Source: Acetobacteraceae bacterium (lineage in GTDB: Bacteria; Pseudomonadota; Alphaproteobacteria; Acetobacterales; Acetobacteraceae). From it: a stretch of 12,886 bases of DNA. Positions 1 to 7,160 of this stretch are shown one piece after another (the stretch's first letter is position 1; each line of letters begins with the position of its first letter). Below the pieces are notes generated by a model, which had not been told where the DNA came from, made no database searches, and saw nothing but the letters and a program-made list of their open reading frames with translations. The stretch is taken from NCBI GenBank assembly GCA_027323595.1, contig DAHWBL010000434.1:1-12886 (forward strand). Direction: 5' to 3'. Both the position numbers and the translations under genes were made by a program.

Positions 1-246
1 TTCGCCGCGCGCAAGATCGATCCGGAGGGCTATGTGCTCTACACCTACGCCGCCGTGCAGGTCTGGGCGGGCGCGGCGGCGCGCGCCGGCAGCACCGACC
101 CGCAAGCGGTGGCGCGCGCGATCAAGGCGAATTCTGCCGGCTGGGACACGGTTCTTGGCAAGGTCGCCTTCAACGCCAAGGGTGATGTCACCGACAGTCT
201 TTATGTGTTCTATGTCTGGAAGGACGGCAGCTACGGCGAGCTGTGA
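1..246 (+). CDS. Branched-chain amino acid-type ABC substrate-binding protein, C-terminal fragment
   Basis: This is the last 81 residues of a gene that begins left of the window; frame 1 is open from the first base to a TGA at 244-246. The fragment includes YVLYTYAAVQVWAGAA, a stretch typical of the second lobe of LivK/Leu-Ile-Val periplasmic binding proteins, followed by a helix with TDPQAVARAIKAN and the closing GKVAFNAKGDV...YVFYVWKDG strand pair. In this family the protein binds branched-chain amino acids, amides or aromatic acids in the periplasm and delivers them to LivHMGF-type permeases. The ligand cannot be read from this fragment. Its 3' end overlaps the 3' end of the convergent rmuC gene by 16 bases, so no separate terminator fits between them. 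Family assignment is fairly sure; ligand unknown. Confidence 0.8.
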   Translation, partial: FAARKIDPEGYVLYTYAAVQVWAGAAARAGSTDPQAVARAIKANSAGWDTVLGKVAFNAKGDVTDSLYVFYVWKDGSYGEL

Positions 247-1460
247 TGCGGTGTGGGCAGCGGCACGCCATCATCGGCGAGCAGCCGCTCGGCTTCGTCG
301 GGTGACACCTGCTCGACCTCGCGCAATTTGCGCCCCACCGCGCGGGTGCGCATGCGCGCCTGTTCAATGACGCCGCCGAACTGGCTCGCCTGTTTGCCAA
401 GTCGTTCGAGCAGATCATCCATCCGCTGCATTTCGGTGCGCGTTGCACCAAGCAGCCGGCGGACCTCACCGGCCTTGTGCTCCAGCGCCATGGTGACAAA
501 CCCAAGCTGGATCGTGCGCAGCAATGCCGGCGCAAGCGCCGGGCCCAGCACCAGCACCCGATGCACCCGCCCGATCTCGTCCACCAGGCCCGGGATGCGC
601 GCGACCTCGGCGTAAAGCCCGTCGGTGGGCAGATAAAGCACGGCGAATTCGACGGTATCGGGCGGGCAGATATATTTCTCCGCGATTTTGCGTGCTTCCA
701 GTCGCAGCCTGACTTCGAGCCCACGTCGTGCCGCGCGCTCTCCGTCCGCGTCACAGGCCTCGGCGGCATTGAGCAGGCGCTCGTAATCCTCCAGCGGAAA
801 TTTCGCATCGAGCGCGAGCCACGGGCGATGGGCACCGCGCACCGGCATCGCGATGGCGAATTCCACCATCTCGTCGCTGTCGGCGCGCAATTTCACATTC
901 ATGCCATAGCTGCCAGGCGGCAGCACGTCGTCGAGCAGCGCGCGCAATTGGGTTTCGCCCCACCCACCACGCGTTTTCACATTGCTGAATATCCGCCGCA
1001 GATCACCGATCTGCGCGGTGACCGCCTGCACGTCGCCGATCGCCTGCTGTACCGCGGCGAATTGTTCGACCACACGCTGAAAGCTGCCCTCCATCTGCTG
1101 CTGCACCGCCTCGGTCAGGCGTTCATCCACGGCGCGGCGGATCGTGTCGAGCGCGGCGGTGTTGGCTGCCGCCATCTCAAGCAGTTTCGATTCCAGCATC
1201 AGTTGCGTCGCCGCCTGCGACTCCACCACACGCGCCCGCATGTCGGCGAGCAGGCCGGACAGCGCGCGTTCGGATTCCGCCATTTCCTGGCGCAGGCCGC
1301 GGGTCTCGGCGCGCGCACCAGCCGATGCCTGGTCGAACAACAGGCGCAGGCTCTGCCAGCCCGATGGCCGCGCCAGAATCGCCGCGAGCGCCGCTCCCGC
1401 CAGGACACAGGCGAGTGCGGCGCCCGCGGCGGCGATTTGCAGCAGCAAAGCAGGTTCCAT
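231..1460 (-). CDS. rmuC: RmuC family protein (DNA recombination protein)
   Basis: This 409-residue protein has the RmuC layout. A hydrophobic N-terminal anchor covers about residues 3-28 and is followed by a long Ala/Glu/Gln-rich region likely to form coiled coil (about 35-155). The RmuC domain then contains GGWGETQL (165-172), LALDAKFPLEDY (215-226) and CPPDTVEFAVLYLPTDGLYAEV-type sequence near 265-286, all hallmarks of the family. RmuC is linked to limiting inversions at short inverted repeats and is thought to be nuclease-related; its biochemical activity is not well settled. I chose the ATG at 1458-1460, just before the hydrophobic anchor; a TTG 36 bases upstream would extend the frame but adds a non-conserved arginine-rich stretch. 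The gene converges on, and overlaps by 16 bases, the upstream binding-protein gene, and diverges from the MaoC gene. Confidence 0.93.
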   Translation of the reverse strand: MEPALLLQIAAAGAALACVLAGAALAAILARPSGWQSLRLLFDQASAGARAETRGLRQEMAESERALSGLLADMRARVVESQAATQLMLESKLLEMAAANTAALDTIRRAVDERLTEAVQQQMEGSFQRVVEQFAAVQQAIGDVQAVTAQIGDLRRIFSNVKTRGGWGETQLRALLDDVLPPGSYGMNVKLRADSDEMVEFAIAMPVRGAHRPWLALDAKFPLEDYERLLNAAEACDADGERAARRGLEVRLRLEARKIAEKYICPPDTVEFAVLYLPTDGLYAEVARIPGLVDEIGRVHRVLVLGPALAPALLRTIQLGFVTMALEHKAGEVRRLLGATRTEMQRMDDLLERLGKQASQFGGVIEQARMRTRAVGRKLREVEQVSPDEAERLLADDGVPLPTPHHSSP

Positions 1461-1555
1461 CCCCCGATCTTGCCGAGTCGCGGCGAGTCGTGCCAACCGG
1501 CTCTGGCCTCGCGGCGCATTCTGGTGTCTATCTGGATCGCCAGTTGGAGGAGCGC

Positions 1556-2005
1556 ATGGTGCAACGTCTGTATTTCGAGGATCTCGCCGAGGGACAGGTT
1601 TTCGAGGCCGGGCCGTTCGAGTTGTCCGAAGCCCGGATCATCGAGTTCGCCAACGAGTTCGATCCGCAGGCGCAGCACACCGACGCAGAGAAGGCGCGCC
1701 ACACTCCCTTCGAGGGCCTGGCCGCGAGCGGCTGGCACACCGCGGCGGCAACGATGCGGCTGATGCACGAGGCGGTGATCAGCCGCTTCAGCGGCAGCAT
1801 GGGGCTCGGCGTGGACGGGCTGAAATGGGCGCGCCCGGTGCGCCCGGGCGACCGGCTGCACGCGCGCATCACCGTGGGCCCCACGCGCCTGTCGGGGTCG
1901 CGTCCCGGCTTTGGCATCGTGCCTTTGCACATCAAGACACTCAACCAGGACGGCAAGCCGGTGATGCAGATGACGGCATCGAGCCTGGTGCGCTGCCGGG
2001 ACTGA
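1556..2005 (+). CDS. MaoC-like (R)-specific enoyl-CoA hydratase/dehydratase
   Basis: A 149-residue single hot-dog domain protein. FDPQAQHTD (residues 35-43) matches the hydratase-2 active-site motif, with Asp36 and His41 as the expected catalytic pair. GLAASGWHTAA (54-64) and RPVRPGDRL (93-101) are further family signatures. Members hydrate trans-2-enoyl-CoA or related acyl-CoA substrates, in polyhydroxyalkanoate supply, beta-oxidation side routes or mesaconyl-type steps; the substrate here cannot be read. The start is fixed by GGAGGA at 1546-1551, 4 bases before the ATG; the open frame upstream antisense to rmuC is not coding. The TGA abuts the stop of the convergent acetamidase gene with no base between. 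No operon partner lies on the same strand, so its link to the central block is uncertain. Confidence 0.9.
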   Translation: MVQRLYFEDLAEGQVFEAGPFELSEARIIEFANEFDPQAQHTDAEKARHTPFEGLAASGWHTAAATMRLMHEAVISRFSGSMGLGVDGLKWARPVRPGDRLHARITVGPTRLSGSRPGFGIVPLHIKTLNQDGKPVMQMTASSLVRCRD

Positions 2006-2965
2006 TCAGGCCGGCGGCGGCAGCAGTTCCTTGGCGAGCATGCCGTGCACGCCCTTCTCGCCGTTGACTGACTGGGTGATGCGAAAATCCACCGCGAGCG
2101 AGCACAGCTTGTAGGCCTGTGCGCGGCTGAGGTTGCTGCGCGCGCAGATGAACCCGATCATCTCGCGCAGTGCCTTGCGCAGCGCCTCATCGAGGTCCGC
2201 ATCGGTGCCCATGCTGATCCAGTGCGTGGGCGTCTGGGCGCGCGGCGCGGTGAGCAGCGGCTGGCCGGCGGCGCGATGCAGGACGAAGGTGAAGCGCCCG
2301 GTGAGGCAGGTCTCCAGTGCGTTGACGCAGACCTCGCCATCGCCTTGGCAACCATGCCCGTCCCCACAGGAGAAATTCGCACCTTCGGTCCACACCGGCA
2401 GATACAGCGTGCTGCCGGCGACGAGCTCCTTGTTGTCCAGATTGCCGCCATGCAGGCGCGGCTGCACCGTCGAGATCGCGCCCTGCCAGGGCGGTGGCGC
2501 GACGCCCATGACGCCGAAAAACGGGTTCAGCGCAAGCTCCATCCCCCACGGCAGATGCGCGCGCCGCGCCTTCTGGTCGATCGGGATCAGCTCGATGTCG
2601 TCGATCGGAAAATCGTCCGGAATGGTGCCCGACAGCGGGCGGATCGCGCAATATCCCCAGTTGGCGGCAAGATCGATGGCATCGATGCGGATTTCGAGCA
2701 TGTCGCCCGGCACGGCCCCGGCGATGGCCACCGGCCCGGTGAGGATATGCGGGCCAAGCCGCGGCGGGTTGGCCGCATGCACCGCGTGCAGCGCGGGGGG
2801 AACCAGCATGTCGCTGCCCGGCGGCGGCAGATCGATCGCCTTGCCCGACACCGTCTCGATCACCACGCTGTCACCGGACGCGATGGTGAGCACCGGTGCG
2901 ATCGCCGCGTCGAACATGCCCCAGCGGATGGTGGACGGGGTGGCCGCAAGATGGTGCGTCGCCAT
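2006..2965 (-). CDS. Acetamidase/formamidase family amidohydrolase
   Basis: A full-length 319-residue member of the FmdA/AmdA family, cytoplasmic metal-dependent enzymes that hydrolyse short amides to ammonia and a carboxylate. Family motifs are HILTGPV (73-79), GGNLDNKELVAGSTLYLPV (173-191) and GDGHGCQGDGE (201-211); the last carries the conserved Asp, His and Glu residues of the metal/active-site loop. The start ATG (2963-2965) shares one base with the stop of the upstream cysteine hydrolase (TGATG), and there is no clear ribosome site of its own, which suggests translational coupling and a joint function. A likely role is removing ammonia from formamide, acetamide or a larger amide produced by the partner enzymes. 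The exact amide is an inference; the family call is firm. Confidence 0.92.
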   Translation of the reverse strand: MATHHLAATPSTIRWGMFDAAIAPVLTIASGDSVVIETVSGKAIDLPPPGSDMLVPPALHAVHAANPPRLGPHILTGPVAIAGAVPGDMLEIRIDAIDLAANWGYCAIRPLSGTIPDDFPIDDIELIPIDQKARRAHLPWGMELALNPFFGVMGVAPPPWQGAISTVQPRLHGGNLDNKELVAGSTLYLPVWTEGANFSCGDGHGCQGDGEVCVNALETCLTGRFTFVLHRAAGQPLLTAPRAQTPTHWISMGTDADLDEALRKALREMIGFICARSNLSRAQAYKLCSLAVDFRITQSVNGEKGVHGMLAKELLPPPA

Positions 2966-3621
2966 CAGCGATTATGCCCAACGCTTGACATATACTGCAA
3001 GGTTTCGTCGAGACTCACGACATCCGCATATTTCGCATCAAGATCGAACAGGCTTTGCGCGTGCGCGCTCGCCGAGCGGTCACCCACCGCCTCGCGCACC
3101 ACCATGGGGCGAAAGCCGGTCTGCACCGCATCGACCGCGGTGGCGCGCACGCAGCCGCTGGTGGTGCAGCCGGTGAGCAGCACGGTATCGGCGCCATGCG
3201 CGAGCAGCCGCGAGGTGAGGTCCGTGCCGAAAAAACATGATGCGTATTTCTTCACCAGCAGCGTGTCGGATTTTTCCGCATGCAGACGCGGATCGAGCTC
3301 CCAGCCGCCCTCGTCGGCAACCAACGTGGTGATGCCTGCCATCTTGGTGAGCCATATGCCAGCATCCTTCACCCCGGCATCGTCATAGCGAACGGTGGAA
3401 AAAATCACCGGCAGCCCGCGCGCGTGCGCAACGTCGAGCATCTTGTTGGTCGCCTCGATCTGTGCCTCCAGCGGGGCGCCGAGCGGGCGGGTGGGATCGG
3501 TGAATGCCTTGACGATATCGATGACGATCACCGCCGGCCGCGCGCCGAAGCCGATCCGCCGGCCAAAACCGCGCGCGGCGAAAAATGCTGCCTCGTCGGC
3601 GGCCCCATCCTGCATGCTCAT
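2965..3621 (-). CDS. Isochorismatase-like cysteine hydrolase (N-carbamoylsarcosine/maleamate amidase type), copy 1
   Basis: A 218-residue alpha/beta protein of the isochorismatase-like hydrolase superfamily. The catalytic Asp-Lys-Cys triad can be placed at Asp35 (VIVIDIV), Lys124 (LVKKYASCFFGTDL) and Cys157 (GCTTSGCVRATAVDA). The TSGCVRA-AVDA nucleophile loop resembles N-carbamoylsarcosine amidohydrolase and the maleamate amidase NicF more than nicotinamidase or true isochorismatase. It would release ammonia, possibly with CO2, from an amide or carbamoyl substrate. The start ATG at 3619-3621 follows GGAGGG at 3627-3632 (minus strand); a second ATG two codons later is less well spaced. It is the first gene of a two-gene unit with the acetamidase and lies head to head with a paralogue at 3743. 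Confidence 0.92.
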   Translation of the reverse strand: MSMQDGAADEAAFFAARGFGRRIGFGARPAVIVIDIVKAFTDPTRPLGAPLEAQIEATNKMLDVAHARGLPVIFSTVRYDDAGVKDAGIWLTKMAGITTLVADEGGWELDPRLHAEKSDTLLVKKYASCFFGTDLTSRLLAHGADTVLLTGCTTSGCVRATAVDAVQTGFRPMVVREAVGDRSASAHAQSLFDLDAKYADVVSLDETLQYMSSVGHNR

Positions 3622-3742
3622 GCTGCCCTCCGTTGTTCATCCCGATGCAGTGTGCGCCAACGACATGGCCGAGGTGAAGAGTGGAATTGCAATTTCGCGC
3701 CCGCCGCGCGAGGCTCACGCGTCATCAACACGGAACGATGCC
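3622..3742. promoter_or_regulatory. Divergent intergenic region between the two cysteine hydrolase genes
   Basis: These 121 bases separate two paralogous genes read outward, so promoters for both units are expected here. The most conspicuous element is the perfect 10-base palindrome AATTGCAATT at 3685-3694, an AT-rich island in GC-rich surroundings, next to a small TCGCGC/GCGCGA inverted pair (3695-3700, 3706-3711). I could not identify convincing -35/-10 boxes. The regulatory role is inferred from gene orientation and the palindrome. Confidence 0.4.
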
Positions 3743-4459
3743 ATGGTTGATCAATTCGAGGATCATTGCTGGCAGGACATCGTGCCCGCGGATGTGCTGG
3801 ATATTTATCGACATTACCGCAGACAGACCACCATCGGCGCGGCCCCCGCGCTGCTCGCGATCGATCTGTATGATCTGGTCTATGAAGGCGGCGCGCGGCC
3901 GGTGGCCGAACTCGCCGCGCGGCATCCCTCCGCCTGCGGCATCGCCGCGCATCGCGCGATCGCCCCGACCGAGCGCCTGTTCGCCGCGGCGCGCGCCGCC
4001 GGCCTGCCGATTTTCTACACCACCATGGACACCCGCCCAACATCGCGACCCGGCGGGCTCAGCGCGACCCGGCGCAATGCGCTGCGCATCGACCCCGATG
4101 CCTACCGGATACGCGCCGAGTTCGCCCCGCACGACAACGACGTGGTGATCACCAAGCAGCGCGCGAGCGCCTTCTTCGGCACGCCACTTGCTACCCACCT
4201 GGTGCAACTTGGTGTGCGCAGCGTGATCATATGTGGTGAAAGTACATCGGGCTGCGTGCGGGCATCGGCGGTGGATGCCTATTCGCTCGGGTTTCATGTC
4301 AGCATCATCGAGGAATGCGTGTTCGATCGCAGCGAACTGTCGCACAAGGTGAATCTGTTCGACCTGCACCACAAATATGCCGACGTGCTGCATCTGGAGC
4401 ACGCGCTGGGCGAGATCGCCGGCTCCGGTGAGCGATGTCGCCGGTCCATCCCCGGTTGA
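3743..4459 (+). CDS. Isochorismatase-like cysteine hydrolase (N-carbamoylsarcosine/maleamate amidase type), copy 2
   Basis: A 238-residue paralogue of the divergent hydrolase. The triad is Asp41 (LLAIDLYD), Lys138 (VVITKQRASAFFGTPL) and Cys171 (ESTSGCVRASAVDA). The two copies share a long C-terminal block (FFGT, TSGCVRA, AVDA, DRS, LFDL, KYADV), while the N-terminal half and the loop after the first strand differ. That pattern suggests similar chemistry on different substrates. It has a longer N-terminus (about 30 residues before the first strand) and an extended loop around 45-75. I chose ATG 3743, preceded by GGAA at 3732-3735; the frame is open further upstream but that part overlaps the divergent gene. 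It is the first gene of a plus-strand unit with the ABC importer (86-base gap), which suggests that it acts on the imported compound or its product. Confidence 0.9.
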   Translation: MVDQFEDHCWQDIVPADVLDIYRHYRRQTTIGAAPALLAIDLYDLVYEGGARPVAELAARHPSACGIAAHRAIAPTERLFAAARAAGLPIFYTTMDTRPTSRPGGLSATRRNALRIDPDAYRIRAEFAPHDNDVVITKQRASAFFGTPLATHLVQLGVRSVIICGESTSGCVRASAVDAYSLGFHVSIIEECVFDRSELSHKVNLFDLHHKYADVLHLEHALGEIAGSGERCRRSIPG

Positions 4460-4545
4460 TCGGCGGCGCATCGCACGCATGCCGGGCGTGTGGTTTCACA
4501 CCGGGCGAACATCACGACCGTCCATTCCGCGCGACAGGAGCCGAC

Positions 4546-5487
4546 ATGAAAAAGCTTCTTCTTGTCTGTCTATGGCTGCTGCTTGGCCAGGGCGCGGCAA
4601 CCGCGCTTGAGGTCGGCATCGTCGGTGGACCGAATCCGCAGCTTTGGCCTGTGTTCATCGGCAACAAATACAACATGTTCGGCGCCGCCGGGCAGCTTGA
4701 TCTGCTCACCGCGCCGTCGTCGGCGGGAGTGGTGCAGCAGGTCGCCGCGGGATCCTTGCCGATGTCGGTCAGTTCCGGCCTGCCGGACCCGATCCGCGCC
4801 GCCGCGATGGGAGCGGACGTGGCGCTGGTGCGCATCGACGGCACGGTGTCGCCGTATGCACTGCTGGCCAGGCCGACCATCCACGGCCTTGCGGATCTGC
4901 GCGGCAAGATCATCTCGATCGGCGGCGCGAAGGACATCACGCGGGTCTATCTGCAACGCATGCTGGCACCATCAGGAATAATTCCGGGGGAGTATGACCT
5001 GGTGTTCGCCGGCGCCACCTCCGCGCGGTTCGCCGCCCTCACCGCGGGCGCGGTGGATGCGGCGATCCTGTTTCCGCCGTTCAACTTTCGCGCCGTAAGC
5101 GCGGGCTATCGCGAGCTTGGGCTGGTGGTGGATTTCGCGCCGGAACTGCCGTTCTCCGGCCTCACGGCAAACCGCGCCTGGGCACGCGCGAACCCCGCCC
5201 TGCTGCAGGCGGTGCTGGATGGCTATGGCCACGCCGTGGCGTGGATGCACGACCCCGCGCATCGCGACGAGGCGATCGACATGATGGTCACCGCGACCCA
5301 CAGCAGCGTGCAGGACATCACCCAGACCTTCGATTTTCTCGGCCGGATCGGATTTTATGCCGAACAGGGCGCGATCCCGCGCCACAAGGTCGCGGCGATG
5401 ATCGATGCGCTGGTGGCGCAGGGCGATATCCCCGCCGGCACCACGGTGGAGCAGGTGGTGCTGCCCGGCGTGTCCGTCGCGCCGTGA
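4546..5487 (+). CDS. NitT/TauT-type ABC transporter periplasmic substrate-binding protein
   Basis: A 313-residue secreted protein. The N-terminus MKKLLLVCLWLLLGQGAATA is a clear signal peptide with probable cleavage near residue 20. The mature protein shows the NMT1/SsuA-like pattern: an opening strand VGIVGG, then QVAAGSLPMSVSS, LADLRGKIISIGG (hinge region), LTAGAVDAAILFPPF and a C-terminal helical part with PALLQAVLDGY. Family members bind nitrate, sulfonates, taurine, pyrimidine precursors or aromatic acids; ligand specificity is not readable. CAGGAG at 4535-4540, 5 bases before the ATG, fixes the start. Permease and ATPase genes follow, and an amidase-like hydrolase precedes it, so a nitrogenous organic ligand is plausible (inference). 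Confidence 0.92.
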   Translation: MKKLLLVCLWLLLGQGAATALEVGIVGGPNPQLWPVFIGNKYNMFGAAGQLDLLTAPSSAGVVQQVAAGSLPMSVSSGLPDPIRAAAMGADVALVRIDGTVSPYALLARPTIHGLADLRGKIISIGGAKDITRVYLQRMLAPSGIIPGEYDLVFAGATSARFAALTAGAVDAAILFPPFNFRAVSAGYRELGLVVDFAPELPFSGLTANRAWARANPALLQAVLDGYGHAVAWMHDPAHRDEAIDMMVTATHSSVQDITQTFDFLGRIGFYAEQGAIPRHKVAAMIDALVAQGDIPAGTTVEQVVLPGVSVAP

Positions 5488-5502
5488 CGCGGGGCAAAAA
5501 TG

Positions 5503-5521
5503 TACGAACAAATCTGTCGTA
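5503..5521. repeat. Inverted repeat in the binding protein-permease intercistronic gap
   Basis: TACGA (5503-5507) and TCGTA (5517-5521) form a perfect 5-base inverted repeat with a 9-base spacer, inside an AT-richer patch of the 76-base gap between the binding-protein and permease genes. Just downstream GGGGC (5523-5527) can pair with GCCCC (5539-5543). Such a gap is long for an ABC operon and could hold an internal promoter, operator or mRNA-processing hairpin. The arms are short, so chance is possible. Confidence 0.3.
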
Positions 5522-5563
5522 TGGGGCTGGCGCGGGTGGCCCCGGACACGCCATGATGGCCCC

Positions 5564-6376
5564 ATGAGCGACGAGGTCAGCGCCGGGGTGACACCCCCAT
5601 CGCACGCGGAACCATCGGGCGGATGGATGCATCCGCGCCGCCATGCCGGGTTGATTTCGGTGCTGGCGGGACTGACGCTGTGGGAACTCGCGAGCCGGGT
5701 GCTGATCGATAATACGCTGTTCCTTGCAGCACCTTCGCAGATCGCACGCGCCATCATCGGGCTCGCGCGCAGCGGCGAGCTGTGGCGACATGTGTGGGTG
5801 AGCGGGCGTGAATTCGCGATCGGCTATGTGGTGGCCAGCGTTCTTGGCATTTTGCTCGGTCTGGCACTTGCCGGCAACGAGGTCCGGCGCGCGGCACTCC
5901 AGCCCTGGGTGTCGGGGTTCTACGCGACACCGACCATCGCGCTCGCGCCGCTGTTCATCCTGTGGACCGGCATCGGCATCTGGTCGAAAATCCTGGTGGT
6001 GGTGAGCCTCGTGATTTTTCCGGTGGCGATCAACACCGAGGCCGGGCTGCGCACCACCAGCGCGCGGCTGGTCGAGATGCTGCGCAGCTTCGGCGCGACG
6101 CGGCGGCAGATTTTCCTGAAATTGTCGCTGCCTTCGGCGATTCCCTTCATTCTCGCAGGGCTCAAGCTTGGCATCGGGCGCGGGCTGATCGGGGTGGTGG
6201 TGGGCGAATTGTTCGGTGCGCGCGCCGGGCTCGGCCAGCTCATCACCCAATCCGCCGAGGCGTTCGACATGCCGGATCTGTTCGCCGGCGTGGTGGTTCT
6301 GGCGGCAGCCGGCATCGGGCTCACGGCCTGTTTTTCATGGATCGAACGGCGCGCGGTGCCATGGACACAGGATTGA
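5564..6376 (+). CDS. NitT/TauT/SsuC-type ABC transporter permease
   Basis: A 270-residue inner-membrane protein of the BPD_transp_1 family with about six transmembrane helices: about 28-46, 84-104, 120-138, 141-160, 193-215 and 240-260. The cytoplasmic EAA-type coupling loop is visible at about 171-200 (EMLRSFGATRRQIFLKLSLP), where it contacts the ATPase. With the preceding binding protein and the following ATPase it forms a complete single-permease importer, presumably a homodimer. The ATG at 5564 has no recognisable Shine-Dalgarno, only a GGCCCC run directly before it; upstream in-frame codons read through non-conserved sequence, so this start is preferred. The TGA at 6374-6376 shares one base with the ATPase start (TGATG). 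Confidence 0.93.
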   Translation: MSDEVSAGVTPPSHAEPSGGWMHPRRHAGLISVLAGLTLWELASRVLIDNTLFLAAPSQIARAIIGLARSGELWRHVWVSGREFAIGYVVASVLGILLGLALAGNEVRRAALQPWVSGFYATPTIALAPLFILWTGIGIWSKILVVVSLVIFPVAINTEAGLRTTSARLVEMLRSFGATRRQIFLKLSLPSAIPFILAGLKLGIGRGLIGVVVGELFGARAGLGQLITQSAEAFDMPDLFAGVVVLAAAGIGLTACFSWIERRAVPWTQD

Positions 6377-7149
6377 TGCCAAAGCTGCAAACCGTCGGCC
6401 TGGGCAAGAGATTTGGCGATCTCGACGTGCTGCGCGGCATCGACGTCACGGTGCCCGATGGCGCGTTCGTGGCCATCGTCGGTCCCAGCGGCTGCGGCAA
6501 GACCAGTTTCCTGCGCATCGTCGCGGGGCTGGAGCCGCAGAGCGCGGGCCAGGTGCTGATCGATGGCGTGAAGGTCGTCGGGCCGGGCGCGGATCGCGGC
6601 TTTGTTTTCCAAAATGACAATCTGCTGCCGTGGCGCACGGTGCTGGCCAATGCGATGATCGGCCCGGAGATCGGCGGGCGGGCGGACGCGGCGGCGCGCG
6701 CACGCACCGCGGCGCTGCTGCGCCTGGTCGGGCTCGCGGGGTTCGAGAATTATTATCCCCGCCAACTGTCCGGCGGCATGCGCCAGCGCGTCAATCTCGC
6801 CCGTGCATTGGCGATCGATCCGCGTATATTGCTGATGGATGAACCATTTTCCGCGCTCGACGCGCAGACGCGCGAGATCATGCAGACCGAGCTGTTGCGC
6901 ATCTGGGAGCAGGGGCGCAAGACCGCCTTGTTCGTCACCCACCAGATCGACGAGGCGGTCTATCTCGCCGACCAGGTGCTCGTGTTCGCCCGCCGGCCGG
7001 GGCGGATACGTGAGATCGTGCCGATCAACCTGCCGCGGCCGCGGCCTTTGTCGATCAAGCGCACGCCGCAGTTCGTCGCACTGGTCGATCACATCTGGGG
7101 CGCGATCGAGGAGGATGTGCGCGCTTCGGTTTTCAATGCAGAAACATGA
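6376..7149 (+). CDS. NitT/TauT/SsuB-type ABC transporter ATP-binding protein
   Basis: A 257-residue ATPase with every expected motif: Walker A GPSGCGKT (36-43), Q-loop around FVFQND (77-82), signature LSGGMRQRV (131-139), Walker B ILLMDEP with D-loop SALD (151-162) and H-loop FVTHQIDEA (187-195). The GGMRQR form and the DNLLPWRTVLAN stretch after the Q-loop are characteristic of the SsuB/TauB/NrtD group. It energises import through the preceding permease. ATG 6376 overlaps the permease stop by one base and follows CAGGA at 6367-6371; an in-frame ATG at 6361 would add five residues and cannot be excluded. Its own stop is two bases before the ribosome site of the next gene, so the isomerase-like gene is almost certainly co-transcribed. 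Confidence 0.96.
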   Translation: MPKLQTVGLGKRFGDLDVLRGIDVTVPDGAFVAIVGPSGCGKTSFLRIVAGLEPQSAGQVLIDGVKVVGPGADRGFVFQNDNLLPWRTVLANAMIGPEIGGRADAAARARTAALLRLVGLAGFENYYPRQLSGGMRQRVNLARALAIDPRILLMDEPFSALDAQTREIMQTELLRIWEQGRKTALFVTHQIDEAVYLADQVLVFARRPGRIREIVPINLPRPRPLSIKRTPQFVALVDHIWGAIEEDVRASVFNAET

Positions 7150-7160
7150 GAGGAACAAAA

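Noticed and set aside
1461..1555. Possible promoter elements in the rmuC-MaoC divergent gap, including a repeated CGAGTCG (1474-1480 and 1484-1490)
   Set aside because: The repeat is short and GC-rich, and I could not find paired -35/-10 boxes; promoters are likely but not locatable by eye.
477..1763. Long plus-strand frame antisense to rmuC
   Set aside because: No recognisable domain, His/Arg-rich composition, and it overlaps rmuC and the MaoC gene, both well supported.
2222..3388. Long plus-strand frame over the acetamidase and hydrolase genes
   Set aside because: Antisense shadow with biased composition; the minus-strand genes carry intact catalytic motifs.
3395..3742. N-terminal extension of the second cysteine hydrolase
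   Set aside because: The open frame extends upstream but overlaps the divergent hydrolase; the translated extension is unlike the family and the ATG at 3743 has a ribosome site.
4488..4501. Small hairpin GTGTG-GTTT-CACAC flanked by two CCGGGCG copies, upstream of the binding-protein gene
   Set aside because: Arms are only 5 bp and the flanking repeat is simple GC-rich sequence; expected by chance.
5318..7158. Minus-strand frames opposite the ABC genes
   Set aside because: Low-complexity translations with no family features, opposite a complete ABC operon with good starts and couplings.
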